Shown in pieces: positions 8,140 through 17,512 of a stretch of DNA of 64,000 nucleotides (positions are counted from its first letter, which is position 1; each line of letters starts with the position of its first letter). Source of the stretch: Archaeoglobus sp. JdFR-37 (GTDB lineage: Archaea; Halobacteriota; Archaeoglobi; Archaeoglobales; Archaeoglobaceae); assembly GCA_002010215.1 (NCBI GenBank), contig MTMY01000007.1:50274-114273 (forward strand), written 5' to 3'. The translations under genes and the position numbers were made by a program. A model generated the notes under the pieces. That model saw only the letters and a program-made list of their open reading frames with translations. It was not told the origin of the DNA and did not search any database.

Positions 8140-9918
8140 TTATCTTCCCCAGAATGAATTATCCTTTCTTTTTATGGCAAGGAATTCCTCAAAGGCCTCT
8201 TTCGCCTCTTCACTCAGCACGTCTATCATGTCTCTCGTCAAGATTCTTGCGTGCTTCTCAGGAATGTCCACATATAAAATTTCATCGCCCTCAAGCTGCC
8301 TTCCGATAGTTACTCCGTCTATGGCTATAGCCACTTCGTCACCTTCCTTTGCAACTTGGATGTTCTCGCCACCCTTCTGGATGCTCCTGACGGTTCCAGC
8401 TGGAGAACCATCAGGTTTGATGAGTCTGACGTCTCTTTTCAGCTCCCCTGCCAGAACTCTTACACCAACAACTGCAGGTTTGCTGCGCCTGAAAATGAAA
8501 TCTTTGAGCAGCTGGATTTTTGCTGGCTTGATCAACGCTTCAACCTTCTTTCTCTCCCTCGCCCTGATGGTTTCTTCTCTCCAGTTAACGACATTCTCCA
8601 CCAAGTTGTATATTATCTGGTCAATAAAGAGTCTTACTCCGTATTTTGCAGCCTCCTCCTCCACTCCAGGCAATGTTTTAACGTTGAAGCCCAGAACTAG
8701 GCGATTAACATCATCGCTGTTTGCAGAAGCATCAACGATATCCCTCTTATCTATATCTCCCACCTCGGCCTTCTTTATCGGCACCCCTTCTTCTCTTAGC
8801 TCGTTTATGAGTGCCTCCAGAGAACCAAGGGTGTCAGTCTTGAGAACAACGCCCTCTTCATCGGTCTTAATTGCAACCTCTTCGTACTCCTCTTTGACCC
8901 TCTTCTTGAACTCCTCTAGATCCTCATCACTATATATTGCCTCGAACTCGCTACCAGCCATCACGTTCTCAAGGTCGGGAGCAACAAGCTTCACACCAGC
9001 AGCAGCGGTAACACTATCTACACTTCTGAATCTACTCTCCAGTCTTATTTCCTGTGCGGGTCTCGGCTTCAGGATGCCGCGGACGTGTGTAACAATCACA
9101 TCCTTGCCGCTGGAAATGACAATTCTGTCACCAACCCTCAGCGTACCATCATAGAGGATAACGTCGCACGTGACACCCAGCCCCTTCTCCTCCTTAACCT
9201 CCAGTATCGTTCCCTTCGCTCTACCCTCAACATGGAGCCTGAGGTTCTCCTCCAGATAACGCTGTGCCAGTCCAACAAGAATCATCAGAAGCTCAGGGAT
9301 GCCTTCTCCAGTCAGAGCAGAAATGGGTATAATTGCTACAGTCCTAGTAAAATCTTTGATTCTGTCGAATCTATCTGCTGCGAAACCGTACTTATAGAGC
9401 TCACCTATTAGCTCGTAAATCCTGTTTTCAAGGGTTTGCTGGGCTTTCTCTTCCTGCTGGGTGTAACTCTTCAGGAAAGGTGTGTCAGGAAAGCTCTGCC
9501 ATCCTGGAAGCTTGTCGATCTTGTTGGCAGCAACGACAAAGGGTGTTTTGAAAGTTTTTAGAATGGATAAAGCCTCCTCCGTCTGGGGCTTGAACCCCTC
9601 ATTTATATCCACAATCAGGATGGCAAGATCCGCTAAAGCCCCTCCCCTTCTCCTTAAATTTGTAAAGGCCTTGTGGCCGGGAGTATCAATAAAAAGAAGA
9701 CCGGGAACATCAACCTTTACCTTCCAAATGTCTCTGCATATCTCTTTTACCAGATCTATGGGGATTTCTGTAGCGCCAATGTGCTGGGTGATGCCACCAG
9801 CTTCCTTTGCTGTAACTCTTGTTCTTCTTATTCTGTCAAGTAACGTCGTCTTGCCATGATCAACGTGTCCGAGCACTGCAACGATGGGTGTTCTGAGCTG
9901 CTTCGTCATGAGCTTCAC
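8140..9918 (-). CDS. infB: Translation initiation factor aIF5B (IF2-like GTPase)
   Basis: This 592-residue GTPase promotes joining of the ribosomal subunits and placement of the initiator tRNA. The G1 loop [10 protein letters not shown] is at about residues 16-25, the switch/G3 DTPGHKAF follows, and G4 is NKIDK. The C-terminal half contains the beta-barrel domains II and IV. No intein interrupts the P-loop, a common intein site in other archaea. The protein ends with the typical archaeal helix and lacks the long bacterial/eukaryotic N-terminal extension. Its ATG overlaps the end of ndk by 4 nt, so the two are translationally coupled. Confidence 0.97.
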   Translation of the reverse strand: MKLMTKQLRTPIVAVLGHVDHGKTTLLDRIRRTRVTAKEAGGITQHIGATEIPIDLVKEICRDIWKVKVDVPGLLFIDTPGHKAFTNLRRRGGALADLAILIVDINEGFKPQTEEALSILKTFKTPFVVAANKIDKLPGWQSFPDTPFLKSYTQQEEKAQQTLENRIYELIGELYKYGFAADRFDRIKDFTRTVAIIPISALTGEGIPELLMILVGLAQRYLEENLRLHVEGRAKGTILEVKEEKGLGVTCDVILYDGTLRVGDRIVISSGKDVIVTHVRGILKPRPAQEIRLESRFRSVDSVTAAAGVKLVAPDLENVMAGSEFEAIYSDEDLEEFKKRVKEEYEEVAIKTDEEGVVLKTDTLGSLEALINELREEGVPIKKAEVGDIDKRDIVDASANSDDVNRLVLGFNVKTLPGVEEEAAKYGVRLFIDQIIYNLVENVVNWREETIRARERKKVEALIKPAKIQLLKDFIFRRSKPAVVGVRVLAGELKRDVRLIKPDGSPAGTVRSIQKGGENIQVAKEGDEVAIAIDGVTIGRQLEGDEILYVDIPEKHARILTRDMIDVLSEEAKEAFEEFLAIKRKDNSFWGR

Positions 9919-10364
9919 TCATAAATCCACTCTTCGTCCATTCTTGGATATTCAAGTATTTCTTCTGCATCGAAAAAGAGGGAGATCTCCCTTTCTGCGG
10001 ATTCAAGGGAGTCAGATGCGTGAACAACATTCCTCCCTATATCCAGCCCGTAATCTCCTCTGATTGTTCCAGGCTGGGCTTCAATGGGGTTTGTTGCCCC
10101 AACAAGTGTCCTGACAGCTCTCACAGCTTCTCTGCCCTCCACCACCATTGCTACAACAGGACCAGAGGTTATGTAGTCGATGAGGCTCTGGAAAAAGGGT
10201 TTTTCGATGTGTTCTGCGTAATGGTCTCTGGCAAGACCGTCCTCAATTTTGAGCATCTTTAAAGCCACAATTTTGAGACCCTTCCTTTCCAGGCGGCTTA
10301 TTATTTCTCCAACAAGCCCTCGCTGGACGCCGTCGGGTTTGACCATAACGAACGTCCGTTCCAT
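9915..10364 (-). CDS. ndk: Nucleoside diphosphate kinase
   Basis: The 149-residue sequence has the full Ndk signature: [17 protein letters not shown] at the N-terminus, ARDHYAEH near residue 45, and the NVVHASDS active-site segment with the phosphorylated His near residue 115. The enzyme exchanges the terminal phosphate among nucleoside triphosphates. It sits inside the ribosomal protein/aIF5B operon, 21 nt downstream of L24e and overlapping the aIF5B start, an order common in Euryarchaeota, where it may help supply GTP for translation. Confidence 0.97.
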   Translation of the reverse strand: MERTFVMVKPDGVQRGLVGEIISRLERKGLKIVALKMLKIEDGLARDHYAEHIEKPFFQSLIDYITSGPVVAMVVEGREAVRAVRTLVGATNPIEAQPGTIRGDYGLDIGRNVVHASDSLESAEREISLFFDAEEILEYPRMDEEWIYE

Positions 10365-10385
10365 TTCATCACTTCCTTACTTTAC

Positions 10386-10562
10386 TTACTTTCTGTAGTA
10401 TTTTGTCCACTTCAGCTTTCTCGGGTTTCTACCCAGTTCTAGCATGTTCTTCTCACACTTCCTTGAGCAGAAGTGGAGAACCCTGCCATCTCTTCTGACA
10501 AAGATCTTGCCCGTACCTACCTCTATCTCTTCGCCGCAGAATGAGCATATCCTTCTTTCCAT
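10386..10562 (-). CDS. rpl24e: Ribosomal protein L24e
   Basis: This 58-residue large-subunit protein has a C4 zinc finger formed by Cys6, Cys9, Cys32 and Cys36 (CSFCG and HFCSRKC) and a basic C-terminus ([11 protein letters not shown]) typical of archaeal L24e. It lies between S28e and ndk, with short spacers on both sides. Confidence 0.94.
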   Translation of the reverse strand: MERRICSFCGEEIEVGTGKIFVRRDGRVLHFCSRKCEKNMLELGRNPRKLKWTKYYRK

Positions 10563-10581
10563 GAATCATCACCTACCATGA

Positions 10582-10797
10582 TCACCTTACCATGAGCTTC
10601 TTGGCCTCTCTGGCAGTCTCCTTAATCATCAGTATGTCTCCAACTCTAACCGGCCCGAAAACATTACGGGTTATAATCCTGCCCTTATTCTCTCCGCCGA
10701 GGACTCTAACCTTCACCTGCGTTGCTTCACCATGCATTCCAGTTCTTCCCACGATCTCTATTACCTCAGCGGGCTGGATGTCTTCTTCTTCAGCCAT
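10582..10797 (-). CDS. rps28e: Ribosomal protein S28e
   Basis: This 71-residue small-subunit protein has the S28e core: [18 protein letters not shown], then QVKVRVL and the [13 protein letters not shown] block. It is second in the L7Ae-S28e-L24e-Ndk operon. A GAGGTGA ribosome binding site precedes the ATG. Confidence 0.96.
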   Translation of the reverse strand: MAEEEDIQPAEVIEIVGRTGMHGEATQVKVRVLGGENKGRIITRNVFGPVRVGDILMIKETAREAKKLMVR

Positions 10798-10842
10798 CTA
10801 ACTCACCTCTAATTCCTCTACTTCTTCCACCACTCTCTATCT

Positions 10843-11208
10843 TTACTTCCTGAGCCCGTTCAGTTTGGCAACCAGCGCCTCAAGCTCCTTCTTTGCCTCA
10901 CCCTCGCTTATTATTGCCGCTGCCGCACAATCCACTTCTATGCCTACAGCCCTTCCCAGCTCATTTTTGCTCTTCACATATGTGTATGGAATGTTCTTCT
11001 CCTCGCAGATGAGTGGCAGGTGTGCAACAACCTCTGGAGGGTCTACATCCATTGCTATGTACACTAGCTTCGCCAAACCTCTCTCAACACTCTTCGTCGT
11101 CTCATTTGTTCCTTTTTTCACCTTTCCCGTCTCCCTTACTTTCTCCAGCAGGGTCAAAGCCTCATTTTGCAGATCCTCTGGAACCTGAAATCTTACATAA
11201 ACCATCAT
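10843..11208 (-). CDS. rpl7ae: Ribosomal protein L7Ae (kink-turn binding)
   Basis: The protein binds kink-turn RNA in the ribosome, in box C/D and H/ACA ribonucleoproteins and, in some archaea, in RNase P. The [20 protein letters not shown] segment (read in parts) is the RNA-binding loop, and [12 protein letters not shown] and [15 protein letters not shown] complete the L7Ae/L30e fold. Two consecutive ATG codons start the gene; the second (11205) has the better distance from GGAGGTGA. It opens the translation operon. Confidence 0.97.
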   Translation of the reverse strand: MMVYVRFQVPEDLQNEALTLLEKVRETGKVKKGTNETTKSVERGLAKLVYIAMDVDPPEVVAHLPLICEEKNIPYTYVKSKNELGRAVGIEVDCAAAAIISEGEAKKELEALVAKLNGLRK

Positions 11209-11267
11209 TTCACCTCCTTCAGAGCATCATCATTCATCGGTTCTCTCTCCAGCATGACAGCGATATT

Positions 11268-12275
11268 TTAAACTTTTTGGTTAGCTTTTGCGGAGAGATG
11301 CTCTCTGACAGATTTGTTAAAAGCCACCTCTCCTATGGATTTTATATGTCTGGTAGCATCCAGAAGGGATTCCAAAGCAAGCCTGTAATAAACGTCGTCT
11401 TTCTCACCCATGGCCTTTAGAAGCTCTTCCTCGAGATCTTCCACCATCCTTATTACGTCCTCCGATAACTCCATGTCGCCTTCCGTGTAGGCTTTGAAGA
11501 CCTTATTAAAAGTGTCGTAGACATCACCCAAATACTTCAGCAGATCGGTCTCCTTTGATTCTATGAGGTACTCGGCGTAGCCAGCAAAATCGTACATGGA
11601 ATCTGCTATCTCCTCAAACAGCTTTGCCACCATACGCACTCCCAACATGTAGCGAAGCTCGTTCCATCTGGCCGGACTTGAGTATTCTCTTACCAGCCTA
11701 TTTTCCAGCCTCACAGCAAGGAGATATAGCCTGTCGGTGTCGCTTTCCAGTTGTGCCACCTCTTTTAGTCCTTCCTTATCACCAAGTCTTATGCTGTCTT
11801 CAATGCCTTCAATCATTCCAGAAATTATCTGAGCCATTCTTCTTAAAACACCCTTGACATCTAGGTCTGGAGAGGTCATGCACCTGAGAACTACTCTCTT
11901 TGGACTGGCATCTATTATCTCCACTCCAATCATCGTTCTTACGATATCACTCAGCCTGCTGAGAACCTTTGCAGACATGGTCTTATCTTCTATGACAATC
12001 TCATCGAGCCCTTGGATATAAAGGGCATATACGTATCTCGTAAGGAACTTCTCGTCGTGTCTAGGAATTCTGTTTACGTAAGCCTTTACAACTTTTTCCT
12101 CATCAAGAATCTTCTTTGGCTGAATCCTTACGTAACCCTTGTCCACGATCAGAAAAAGCTCGTCTCCTTGCTCTAAATTGTTGGCTTTTACCCAATCCTT
12201 TGGCAAGCTCACCATGTAGCTTGATCCACCAATAAGCTGAAGTTTACGAATCTCGGACACGAAATTAGTATGCAA
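11268..12275 (-). CDS. PhoU-like phosphate-uptake regulator with N-terminal AbrB/SpoVT DNA-binding domain
   Basis: The 335-residue protein has two parts. Residues 1-55 form a swapped-hairpin AbrB-type domain (LQLIGGSSYMVSLPKDWVKA, read as the beta-hairpin) that normally binds DNA. The rest is helical, with two PhoU-like three-helix bundles containing acidic metal-binding segments such as ESDTDRLYLLAVRL and EEIADSMYDFAGYAEYL. Archaeal PhoU-AbrB fusions are thought to regulate phosphate transport genes, but no Pst transporter is next to it here. It is separated by about 60 nt from L7Ae and may have its own promoter. Confidence 0.78.
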   Translation of the reverse strand: MHTNFVSEIRKLQLIGGSSYMVSLPKDWVKANNLEQGDELFLIVDKGYVRIQPKKILDEEKVVKAYVNRIPRHDEKFLTRYVYALYIQGLDEIVIEDKTMSAKVLSRLSDIVRTMIGVEIIDASPKRVVLRCMTSPDLDVKGVLRRMAQIISGMIEGIEDSIRLGDKEGLKEVAQLESDTDRLYLLAVRLENRLVREYSSPARWNELRYMLGVRMVAKLFEEIADSMYDFAGYAEYLIESKETDLLKYLGDVYDTFNKVFKAYTEGDMELSEDVIRMVEDLEEELLKAMGEKDDVYYRLALESLLDATRHIKSIGEVAFNKSVREHLSAKANQKV

Positions 12276-12308
12276 AAGTAGGAATTAAAATACTTTCGGT
12301 GAAATTTG

Positions 12309-12581
12309 TTATGATACGTATGGCTTCTCGTCGCTACCGTAAGTTATATCCTGAAGCATTTTTGTGGCAAGCCCTAACAGGAGCTTGTCTTCCCCTACTA
12401 TCTCTCTAATAAGCATGAGAGAAGCAGATTCTTTCAATTCATAACTTCTCAATTCTTCCAGTAATTTCACAAGCCTGTTAGCAGTCTTAAATATCTCGGC
12501 CAGCCTAATTTCGTCATCTTCACTTATTTCTTCTTCATCCTCTTCAAACAGATCTAGTATCAGTTCCTCAAACTCATCCAT
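12309..12581 (-). CDS. Acidic hypothetical protein
   Basis: This 90-residue protein is very acidic in its first third (a run of Glu and Asp around EEDEEEISEDDE). It continues with helical segments rich in Leu. No family was recognised. A possible role as an interaction partner of the PhoU-like protein 33 nt downstream is inference from position only. Confidence 0.55.
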   Translation of the reverse strand: MDEFEELILDLFEEDEEEISEDDEIRLAEIFKTANRLVKLLEELRSYELKESASLMLIREIVGEDKLLLGLATKMLQDITYGSDEKPYVS

Positions 12582-12621
12582 ACTGATTCACCCCACCCGG
12601 TTCGCAGATTTAAGCTTTTCG

Positions 12622-13407
12622 CTAAATCAATTTTACTAGGCATCCATCGTGTGAAATTTTGTATCTGGAAACTCCAGGCTTCAATTCGGGAATTATGCTG
12701 TCTTTAATGCCTATGTAGTAATTATCAACTTCAAAGAACATTTCCTCAGCTCTTTTTATTTTTATAATTACATCAAAAAGTTTGTCCATGAGCCTAGTTA
12801 CCGCATCTTCATATGAGTTGCGACATGAAACTATAACAGTCGCCTTCTGGGGTATGGAATCAAAGATATCTAGTATATTCTTGACGATATCTTTACCGTA
12901 AATTTCTGGGATCATATACAGTCCCCTAAACACTATTAGGTCTTTATTATCGAGCCTAGAAAGGATGTCTTTGAGTTCTGAAAGTTCATCTTCTGGATCT
13001 CCAGTTGGTATATGGGCATAGAGATTGCCAAATGACACGCTACTCCTCTTGCCAATCTTTATTATGTGACTCCTGTCTAGGATAGAGGGTATTTCATCAG
13101 ATACACCTGCTATGCTTCGATATATTTCGCTCTGTCTTCTGCATATGGTGTCTGAATATATGACGAAGAACAAACGGCGATGAGAAAAGGCGGGAACTAT
13201 GTGGAAGAAGAGGAGGCTAATCATAGGAGCTATTGTGTCATATTCTATTTTTACTCTCCTGCCCTCTAGATGGGGAATTATTTCCTGCATTACAATCACT
13301 ATAATAATCATTGTTAATGCAAGCATAAAAAGGTTTCGATTATTTAAGTTATACACAAAAAATAAATTTTTCTTATTATTTGATAAATATCTTTCTTCTC
13401 TCTTCAA
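12622..13407 (-). CDS. Membrane-anchored hypothetical protein, possibly a degenerate RecA/KaiC-like fold
   Basis: One or two hydrophobic segments lie at about residues 27-45 and 60-75, so the N-terminus is probably membrane-anchored. The remaining soluble part alternates strands and helices (KDLIVFRGLYMIPEI, KATVIVSCRN, DVIIKIKRAEEMFFEV) in a way that resembles the second half of RecA/KaiC-like proteins, but no Walker A is present. The fold suggestion is weak. The longest reading frame overlaps the Nudix gene by 32 nt; an internal ATG at 13326 would remove the overlap and is a reasonable alternative start. The gene is more A/T-rich than its neighbours. Confidence 0.5.
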   Translation of the reverse strand: MKREERYLSNNKKNLFFVYNLNNRNLFMLALTMIIIVIVMQEIIPHLEGRRVKIEYDTIAPMISLLFFHIVPAFSHRRLFFVIYSDTICRRQSEIYRSIAGVSDEIPSILDRSHIIKIGKRSSVSFGNLYAHIPTGDPEDELSELKDILSRLDNKDLIVFRGLYMIPEIYGKDIVKNILDIFDSIPQKATVIVSCRNSYEDAVTRLMDKLFDVIIKIKRAEEMFFEVDNYYIGIKDSIIPELKPGVSRYKISHDGCLVKLI

Positions 13408-13813
13408 CCAGTGATTTTATCAGTTCTTCTACAAAATCAACCACTTCGATTTTATCCACTTCGTTAATAGGGACCCATCTGATTTCCTCTGCATCGCTTC
13501 CCGGTCTTACGTTTCCATCAACTATTCTGGCGAAAAAGTCTATTATCACATAATGAAACTTGACTTCACCGTTTCTGAAGATCTCTTCGCTGACACATGC
13601 AACGTCATCCACTTCAATTTCAACCCCGACCTCTTCTCTGATCTCCCTTTTCAGGGCTTCAATCAGTGACTCACCAATTCTCACTAGCCCACCTGGAACG
13701 CTCCACTTACCTTTGTTGGGCTCATTGCCCCTTTTCACCAGCAGAATTCTACCGTTCTCTATGATGACTGCCCCAACACCCACAAGAGGCCTTTTAGGGA
13801 ATTCTCTGCCCAT
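13376..13813 (-). CDS. Nudix hydrolase
   Basis: The protein contains a complete Nudix box: GGLVRIGESLIEALKREI followed by REEVGVEI (G-x5-E-x7-REUXEE). It would cleave a nucleoside diphosphate linked to another group, for example ADP-ribose or oxidised nucleotides. The WSVPGGLVR entry and the VKRGNEPNKGKW loop fit ADP-ribose pyrophosphatase-like members, but the substrate is not determined. An upstream in-frame start at 13840 exists; the ATG at 13813 has GGTGAG a few bases ahead and is preferred. It overlaps the end of mtxX by 20 nt. Confidence 0.85.
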   Translation of the reverse strand: MGREFPKRPLVGVGAVIIENGRILLVKRGNEPNKGKWSVPGGLVRIGESLIEALKREIREEVGVEIEVDDVACVSEEIFRNGEVKFHYVIIDFFARIVDGNVRPGSDAEEIRWVPINEVDKIEVVDFVEELIKSLVEERRKIFIK

Positions 13814-14540
13814 AGGTCTCACCAGCAAGTCTAGCAGCAAGTTTTAACGCCCTCACGTACCCCTCAGAATCCTGAGCTCTGCTGGTGTCGACGAAAAGGA
13901 ACGGAAGACCAGCAATAGGGGCCCCATGCTCAACACCTCTGCCAAGCAGACAGAGGCTTCTGAAAATCAAGTTTCCAGAGATACCATCTGGAGCTATGAC
14001 GATATCTGCCTCTCTGGCAGCATCCTCGATAACTATTCCGTAATGTCTGGCTGAATAGCCTTTTTCTGAAAGAAATGAAGCCAAGAACTCACCATCGGCA
14101 AGCATCCTGTCAACCCTCCTGCTTCTTCCCACATCACTCTTTCTGCCTCCAGAAAGAATTGCAATTTTTGCCTGAAGTCCAAGCCTCTTAGCCAGCTTTA
14201 CGCTCTCTTTAGCCAGGAAAATACGATCAGAGAGATCTTCTCCTTCATCCACACCAACAGGGGCTAAAATGAATGGTTTACCCTCTGGAGTCTCAAGAAG
14301 AGCCAACCGAGCTACTTTTCCGTATTTTCTCAATTCTGGAATCAGCACTGAGGCTCTAGCTGTACCCCTGACTGCTGCATCAACCTCTCTGCTCTCCAGG
14401 AGTTCCAGCAATCTTCTCTCGGTTCTCTCTCCTTCATCTACAACTCTGACGTCAAAATCCACAGACTCTGCTGCCCTGTATACCTTCTCATCGTATCCTT
14501 CCCTCTCTCTGTAAACACCAATTGCAATTCTCGGCCTCAT
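13794..14540 (-). CDS. mtxX: MtxX family protein (methyltransferase-associated)
   Basis: The 248-residue protein matches MtxX, a family found in methanogens and Archaeoglobi and named from its occurrence beside methyltransferase genes. The fold is related to phosphate acetyl/butyryltransferases and PlsX: an early VRGTARASVLIPELR loop, then the IVIAPDGISGNLIFRSLCLLG segment (read in parts) and a C-terminal LPFLFVDTSRAQDSEGY block. Its enzymatic activity is unknown. It is translationally coupled upstream (4-nt overlap with marC-like gene start side) and downstream (overlap with the Nudix gene). Confidence 0.72.
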   Translation of the reverse strand: MRPRIAIGVYREREGYDEKVYRAAESVDFDVRVVDEGERTERRLLELLESREVDAAVRGTARASVLIPELRKYGKVARLALLETPEGKPFILAPVGVDEGEDLSDRIFLAKESVKLAKRLGLQAKIAILSGGRKSDVGRSRRVDRMLADGEFLASFLSEKGYSARHYGIVIEDAAREADIVIAPDGISGNLIFRSLCLLGRGVEHGAPIAGLPFLFVDTSRAQDSEGYVRALKLAARLAGETYGQRIP

Positions 14541-15172
14541 TTCAATCCCCTCAGCTCTACCAGCTTTCCGGCAAGGCCGTCAGAGACATATTCTACTGCT
14601 ATGGCAGCTAGGAATATTGCCATCACTCTTGCAATTATGTCTGAACCGCTTTTTCCTAGCAACCTTATTATTCCTGCGGAATATTTGTGAGTCAATCTGA
14701 CGGTGGTGTATACAACCAGAATAGCAAGTATTAAAAGGAATCTCTCCACAAAGCCCCCCTCGGATGCCAAGACGATTGCTGCGGTGATAGCACCCGGGCC
14801 AGTATAAAGGGGAAGAGCTATGGGAAAGACTGCAAGGCTGTCAATATCGGCGCTTTCAAGGCTCTTCTGTGCTAAGTACTCTCTCGATCGTTTTCCAAGG
14901 AGGATGTCAATGGAGACAATGAACAGCATAATCCCACCGGCTATTTTGAGACCGTCCAGTGTTATGCGGAAGAAATCCATTACAGCCCAGCCACCCAGTC
15001 CCATGAGTATCAGGAGTGATGCTCCAATCGCTGTGGATTTTTTTGAAATCCTTTCTCTTGCTTCATCATCCAGTCTTTCTGTCAGGGCTATGAACATTGG
15101 TATGTTTCCCATGGGATCAACGATAATAAATAAGGTGGTAAAGGCCGTTAAAAAATAGCTGATGTACTCCAT
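14537..15172 (-). CDS. MarC family integral membrane protein
   Basis: This 211-residue protein has about six membrane segments and the MarC/YchE-type start (an FTTLFIIVDPMGNIPMF segment, residues 12-28), where the Asp-Pro-x-Gly-Asn motif is characteristic. The function of the family is unsettled; the old link to multiple antibiotic resistance was withdrawn. It ends with a 4-nt overlap with the mtxX start and begins 2 nt after the MetE-like gene stop, so the four genes from 17.4 to 13.4 kb look like one operon. Confidence 0.82.
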   Translation of the reverse strand: MEYISYFLTAFTTLFIIVDPMGNIPMFIALTERLDDEARERISKKSTAIGASLLILMGLGGWAVMDFFRITLDGLKIAGGIMLFIVSIDILLGKRSREYLAQKSLESADIDSLAVFPIALPLYTGPGAITAAIVLASEGGFVERFLLILAILVVYTTVRLTHKYSAGIIRLLGKSGSDIIARVMAIFLAAIAVEYVSDGLAGKLVELRGLK

Positions 15173-15174
15173 AC

Positions 15175-16137
15175 TCAGCCCCTGATGGAATCTATTGCCT
15201 TTTTAGTATTTTCCAACAGCTTCATGGCAGCTTCTTGGGATGGAAAACTGAACAGTCCGCAGTCAGGACCTGTGTACTCAAGAACATCCTCAAACCTTTC
15301 AACAGCATTTTTCAATCTTTTTTCAATCATTTCTGGGCCCTCAATTTCATCAATTGCTTTCAGGATCAGCTCAGGGTCTCCCCATGCATTAACACCGTGT
15401 TTCGAGTTGAATTCTGCGATTATTCCATCTATATCGCTTCTTGCTACACCAATTCTGAGCTTCTTGCTGTAGCTTTCGATTTCCTCAACATCAATAAAGT
15501 CCATGGCTTTGGGATTTTTGGCAGTTTCAATGCCGATTACATCTATTGAATCCACGTTGAGAATGTATGAATAGAACAGGGGGGAGTGGAGGTGTATCTG
15601 TACATCAGCATCAATTTCAAACTTCTCAAAAGCCAGTTTGAGCTGATCAACACTTGGCTGAAGTTCTGGGTTAGTTCCGAGAGATGGCTCATCAAGACTG
15701 ATACAATCCACGTTAAGCTTTGATCTGACCGCATTTTTGGCAAATCTTGCAAGGGATTCTGCAATGTTCTCTAGGACATCGTCAAATATGGTTGCACCGA
15801 ATTCTTTATAATAGAGTTCGAAAGGGCCGGTGATACACACTCTAACACTTCCACCATAATTCAGACTTTCTAGACATTCTAGCTCTCTGATTACCGCATT
15901 TTCTTCCCTTATAAGGAAAGCATCCTCCTGAAGGTCGGGATTCTTTATCCGCTCCAAAAACATTTCATTCATGTCCCTGAACTGGGGATAGTTTGGACAT
16001 TCCACGCCAGCTTTCAGTTTCATGGCAAAGGCTCTCTGAACCATTTCCTCGTATTCCTTCGTGTTGAGGTTTTCCTTTACCCATTCTCTGGTTATTCCTT
16101 CAGGTAAAGGAAAGCTCCCTACATCATCAAATTTCAT
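15175..16137 (-). CDS. MetE-like methylcobalamin/methyl donor: homocysteine methyltransferase (archaeal short form)
   Basis: The protein is the catalytic-domain-only form of cobalamin-independent methionine synthase found in archaea, about 320 residues. Visible landmarks are the VGSFPLPEG start, the CITGPFELY strand, the catalytic-barrel ISLDEPSLG segment, a QIHLHSPLF strand (metal-binding His) and the distal Cys in GPDCGLFSFPS. Archaeal members accept methyl groups from corrinoid proteins or methylcobalamin rather than methyl-tetrahydrofolate. An upstream start at 16158 is in frame, but the ATG at 16137 follows GAGGTGAGG with good spacing. It overlaps the end of the phospholipase D-like gene by 11 nt. 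Confidence 0.75.
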   Translation of the reverse strand: MKFDDVGSFPLPEGITREWVKENLNTKEYEEMVQRAFAMKLKAGVECPNYPQFRDMNEMFLERIKNPDLQEDAFLIREENAVIRELECLESLNYGGSVRVCITGPFELYYKEFGATIFDDVLENIAESLARFAKNAVRSKLNVDCISLDEPSLGTNPELQPSVDQLKLAFEKFEIDADVQIHLHSPLFYSYILNVDSIDVIGIETAKNPKAMDFIDVEEIESYSKKLRIGVARSDIDGIIAEFNSKHGVNAWGDPELILKAIDEIEGPEMIEKRLKNAVERFEDVLEYTGPDCGLFSFPSQEAAMKLLENTKKAIDSIRG

Positions 16138-17419
16138 TTTCCTCACCTCTAACTTCATTCTTTCTCTCCATAATCTCTGCCCATGCTATTTTGGCGTCCA
16201 GACTCTCTTCGTCTAAGTCTATAGTCTCTGGAGACTCCCAGACTCTATTGAAGAACTCCACAGCCTGTTTTGCCAGCTCTTCATTTTCAGCCCAGAATCC
16301 CACCTCGTAATTTTCAAAGAGCCCGGTCTGAGTCAGGTTGGCTGTGGTGAGGAAAACCTCTCGCCTGTCCACAATCACAAGCTTTGCATGAATGTTATCG
16401 TTGAGCTTCACAGTTCCCTTAGGAAACATCTCCAGAAATCTTTTGAGGGTGAAGTACTGCTTTTTGTCCTCATAAACTTCTTCAAGGCTCTTGAACTGTC
16501 TCCGCTCGAAACTGGGCCAGGTTATAATTCTTACACTCACTCCTCTATCAATCAAGGGTTTCAGTTCAGCGGTGAGCCAGTCAGTGTAATATATGTGTGG
16601 GGAAGTAATAAGAACTTCCTCTTTCGCGTTCTTGAACATTTCCTTCATTCTGGCAACGATTTCACCGCTCCAGGGGGTGCTGGGGATTATTCCCATTTTC
16701 TGGTACTTCTTTTCCGCCCTATAAGACAGGAAAAGCAGACCGAAGAAGGCAACTGCAGTCAGACTAGCCCCCACTATGTTCAGGGTGAAAAAATTGATGA
16801 CTTCTCCAAATTCAACATAGGCAAAAACTTGGTTTCTGGGTGTAACGAATGTCCATTCAACCTCACTCACACTGTTCAAGGAGTTGTAGTATATTTTGGA
16901 ATTTGAGCTGACAGAAAGAATTCTGTATGCGTAGAAAAACTCTTCAGGGAATTTCAGAGAGATTCTTACACTGTCAACCCCTATACCACTTTGTATGAAT
17001 GCTTCGGGGTATTCTATGGCGGTAAACCTGTAAAGTCCGCTTTCCAGCTTGTCAAGAAGATTGGGTAGGTCTCTCTGAATTGTAAGGTGGTAGGTTTCAG
17101 AAGGTGACAGCGTTTTATCGATTGTTATAACAACAAACTGGCGGCCATCTCTCTCCATAACTTTGTAATTGAAATAGCCGAATGGACGATCCCTAATGCT
17201 GTACTCTCCATAAACTGGCAGAGGTGGTAGAACTATGTGCAGTCTGACAGGAGAGGATTCATTTATGTTCTTGAACCTGAGGGTGAAAATGTCTTTTGTG
17301 AGTTCTGGGTTTAGAATTACATATTCTGCGTTCAGAGAAACGGTAACTTCAGCCCCTGTTTTCCCTGTCGTCAGTATAGTGGCAACCAGCAGTGTCAACA
17401 GAAAGATTCTCATCCTCAC
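16127..17419 (-). CDS. Membrane protein with a single phospholipase D (HKD) domain
   Basis: The 430-residue protein has a signal peptide (residues 1-22), an extracytoplasmic beta-rich region of about 190 residues, one membrane helix at about 210-230 and a cytoplasmic PLD domain. The HxK signature is in IHAKLVIVDRREVFLTTANLT (read in parts, about residues 350-370), with the downstream Asn of the motif. Only one HKD is visible, so an active site would need a dimer. PLD-fold proteins act on phosphodiesters in lipids or nucleic acids; here the cytoplasmic placement makes either possible. The gene starts the MetE-MarC-MtxX-Nudix operon. Confidence 0.68.
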   Translation of the reverse strand: MRMRIFLLTLLVATILTTGKTGAEVTVSLNAEYVILNPELTKDIFTLRFKNINESSPVRLHIVLPPLPVYGEYSIRDRPFGYFNYKVMERDGRQFVVITIDKTLSPSETYHLTIQRDLPNLLDKLESGLYRFTAIEYPEAFIQSGIGVDSVRISLKFPEEFFYAYRILSVSSNSKIYYNSLNSVSEVEWTFVTPRNQVFAYVEFGEVINFFTLNIVGASLTAVAFFGLLFLSYRAEKKYQKMGIIPSTPWSGEIVARMKEMFKNAKEEVLITSPHIYYTDWLTAELKPLIDRGVSVRIITWPSFERRQFKSLEEVYEDKKQYFTLKRFLEMFPKGTVKLNDNIHAKLVIVDRREVFLTTANLTQTGLFENYEVGFWAENEELAKQAVEFFNRVWESPETIDLDEESLDAKIAWAEIMERKNEVRGEENEI

Positions 17420-17470
17420 AATCAGTAATCAATTTACGACGGTTTAAAGATTTTGTCTATCCGTTGAGCA

Positions 17471-17480
17471 AGATTTAAAT
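17471..17480 (+). promoter_or_regulatory. TATA box of the Alba gene
   Basis: AGATTTAAAT lies 33-42 nt ahead of the ATG at 17513. A GGTGATG ribosome binding site follows at 17504-17510, so the transcript would carry a short leader. The gap is shared with the divergent phospholipase D-like gene. Confidence 0.55.
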
Positions 17481-17512
17481 AGCCATCCTCATACGCCTGT
17501 GAGGGTGATGAC

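Noticed and set aside
8096..9154. 352-codon open frame on the plus strand opposite aIF5B
   Set aside because: It is antisense to a certain gene, very rich in Ser and Leu as mirrored codons give, and has no ribosome binding site or recognisable domain.
8140..9918. Intein in aIF5B
   Set aside because: The P-loop region is continuous and the protein has normal length; rtcB at 26555-28009 is intein-free as well.
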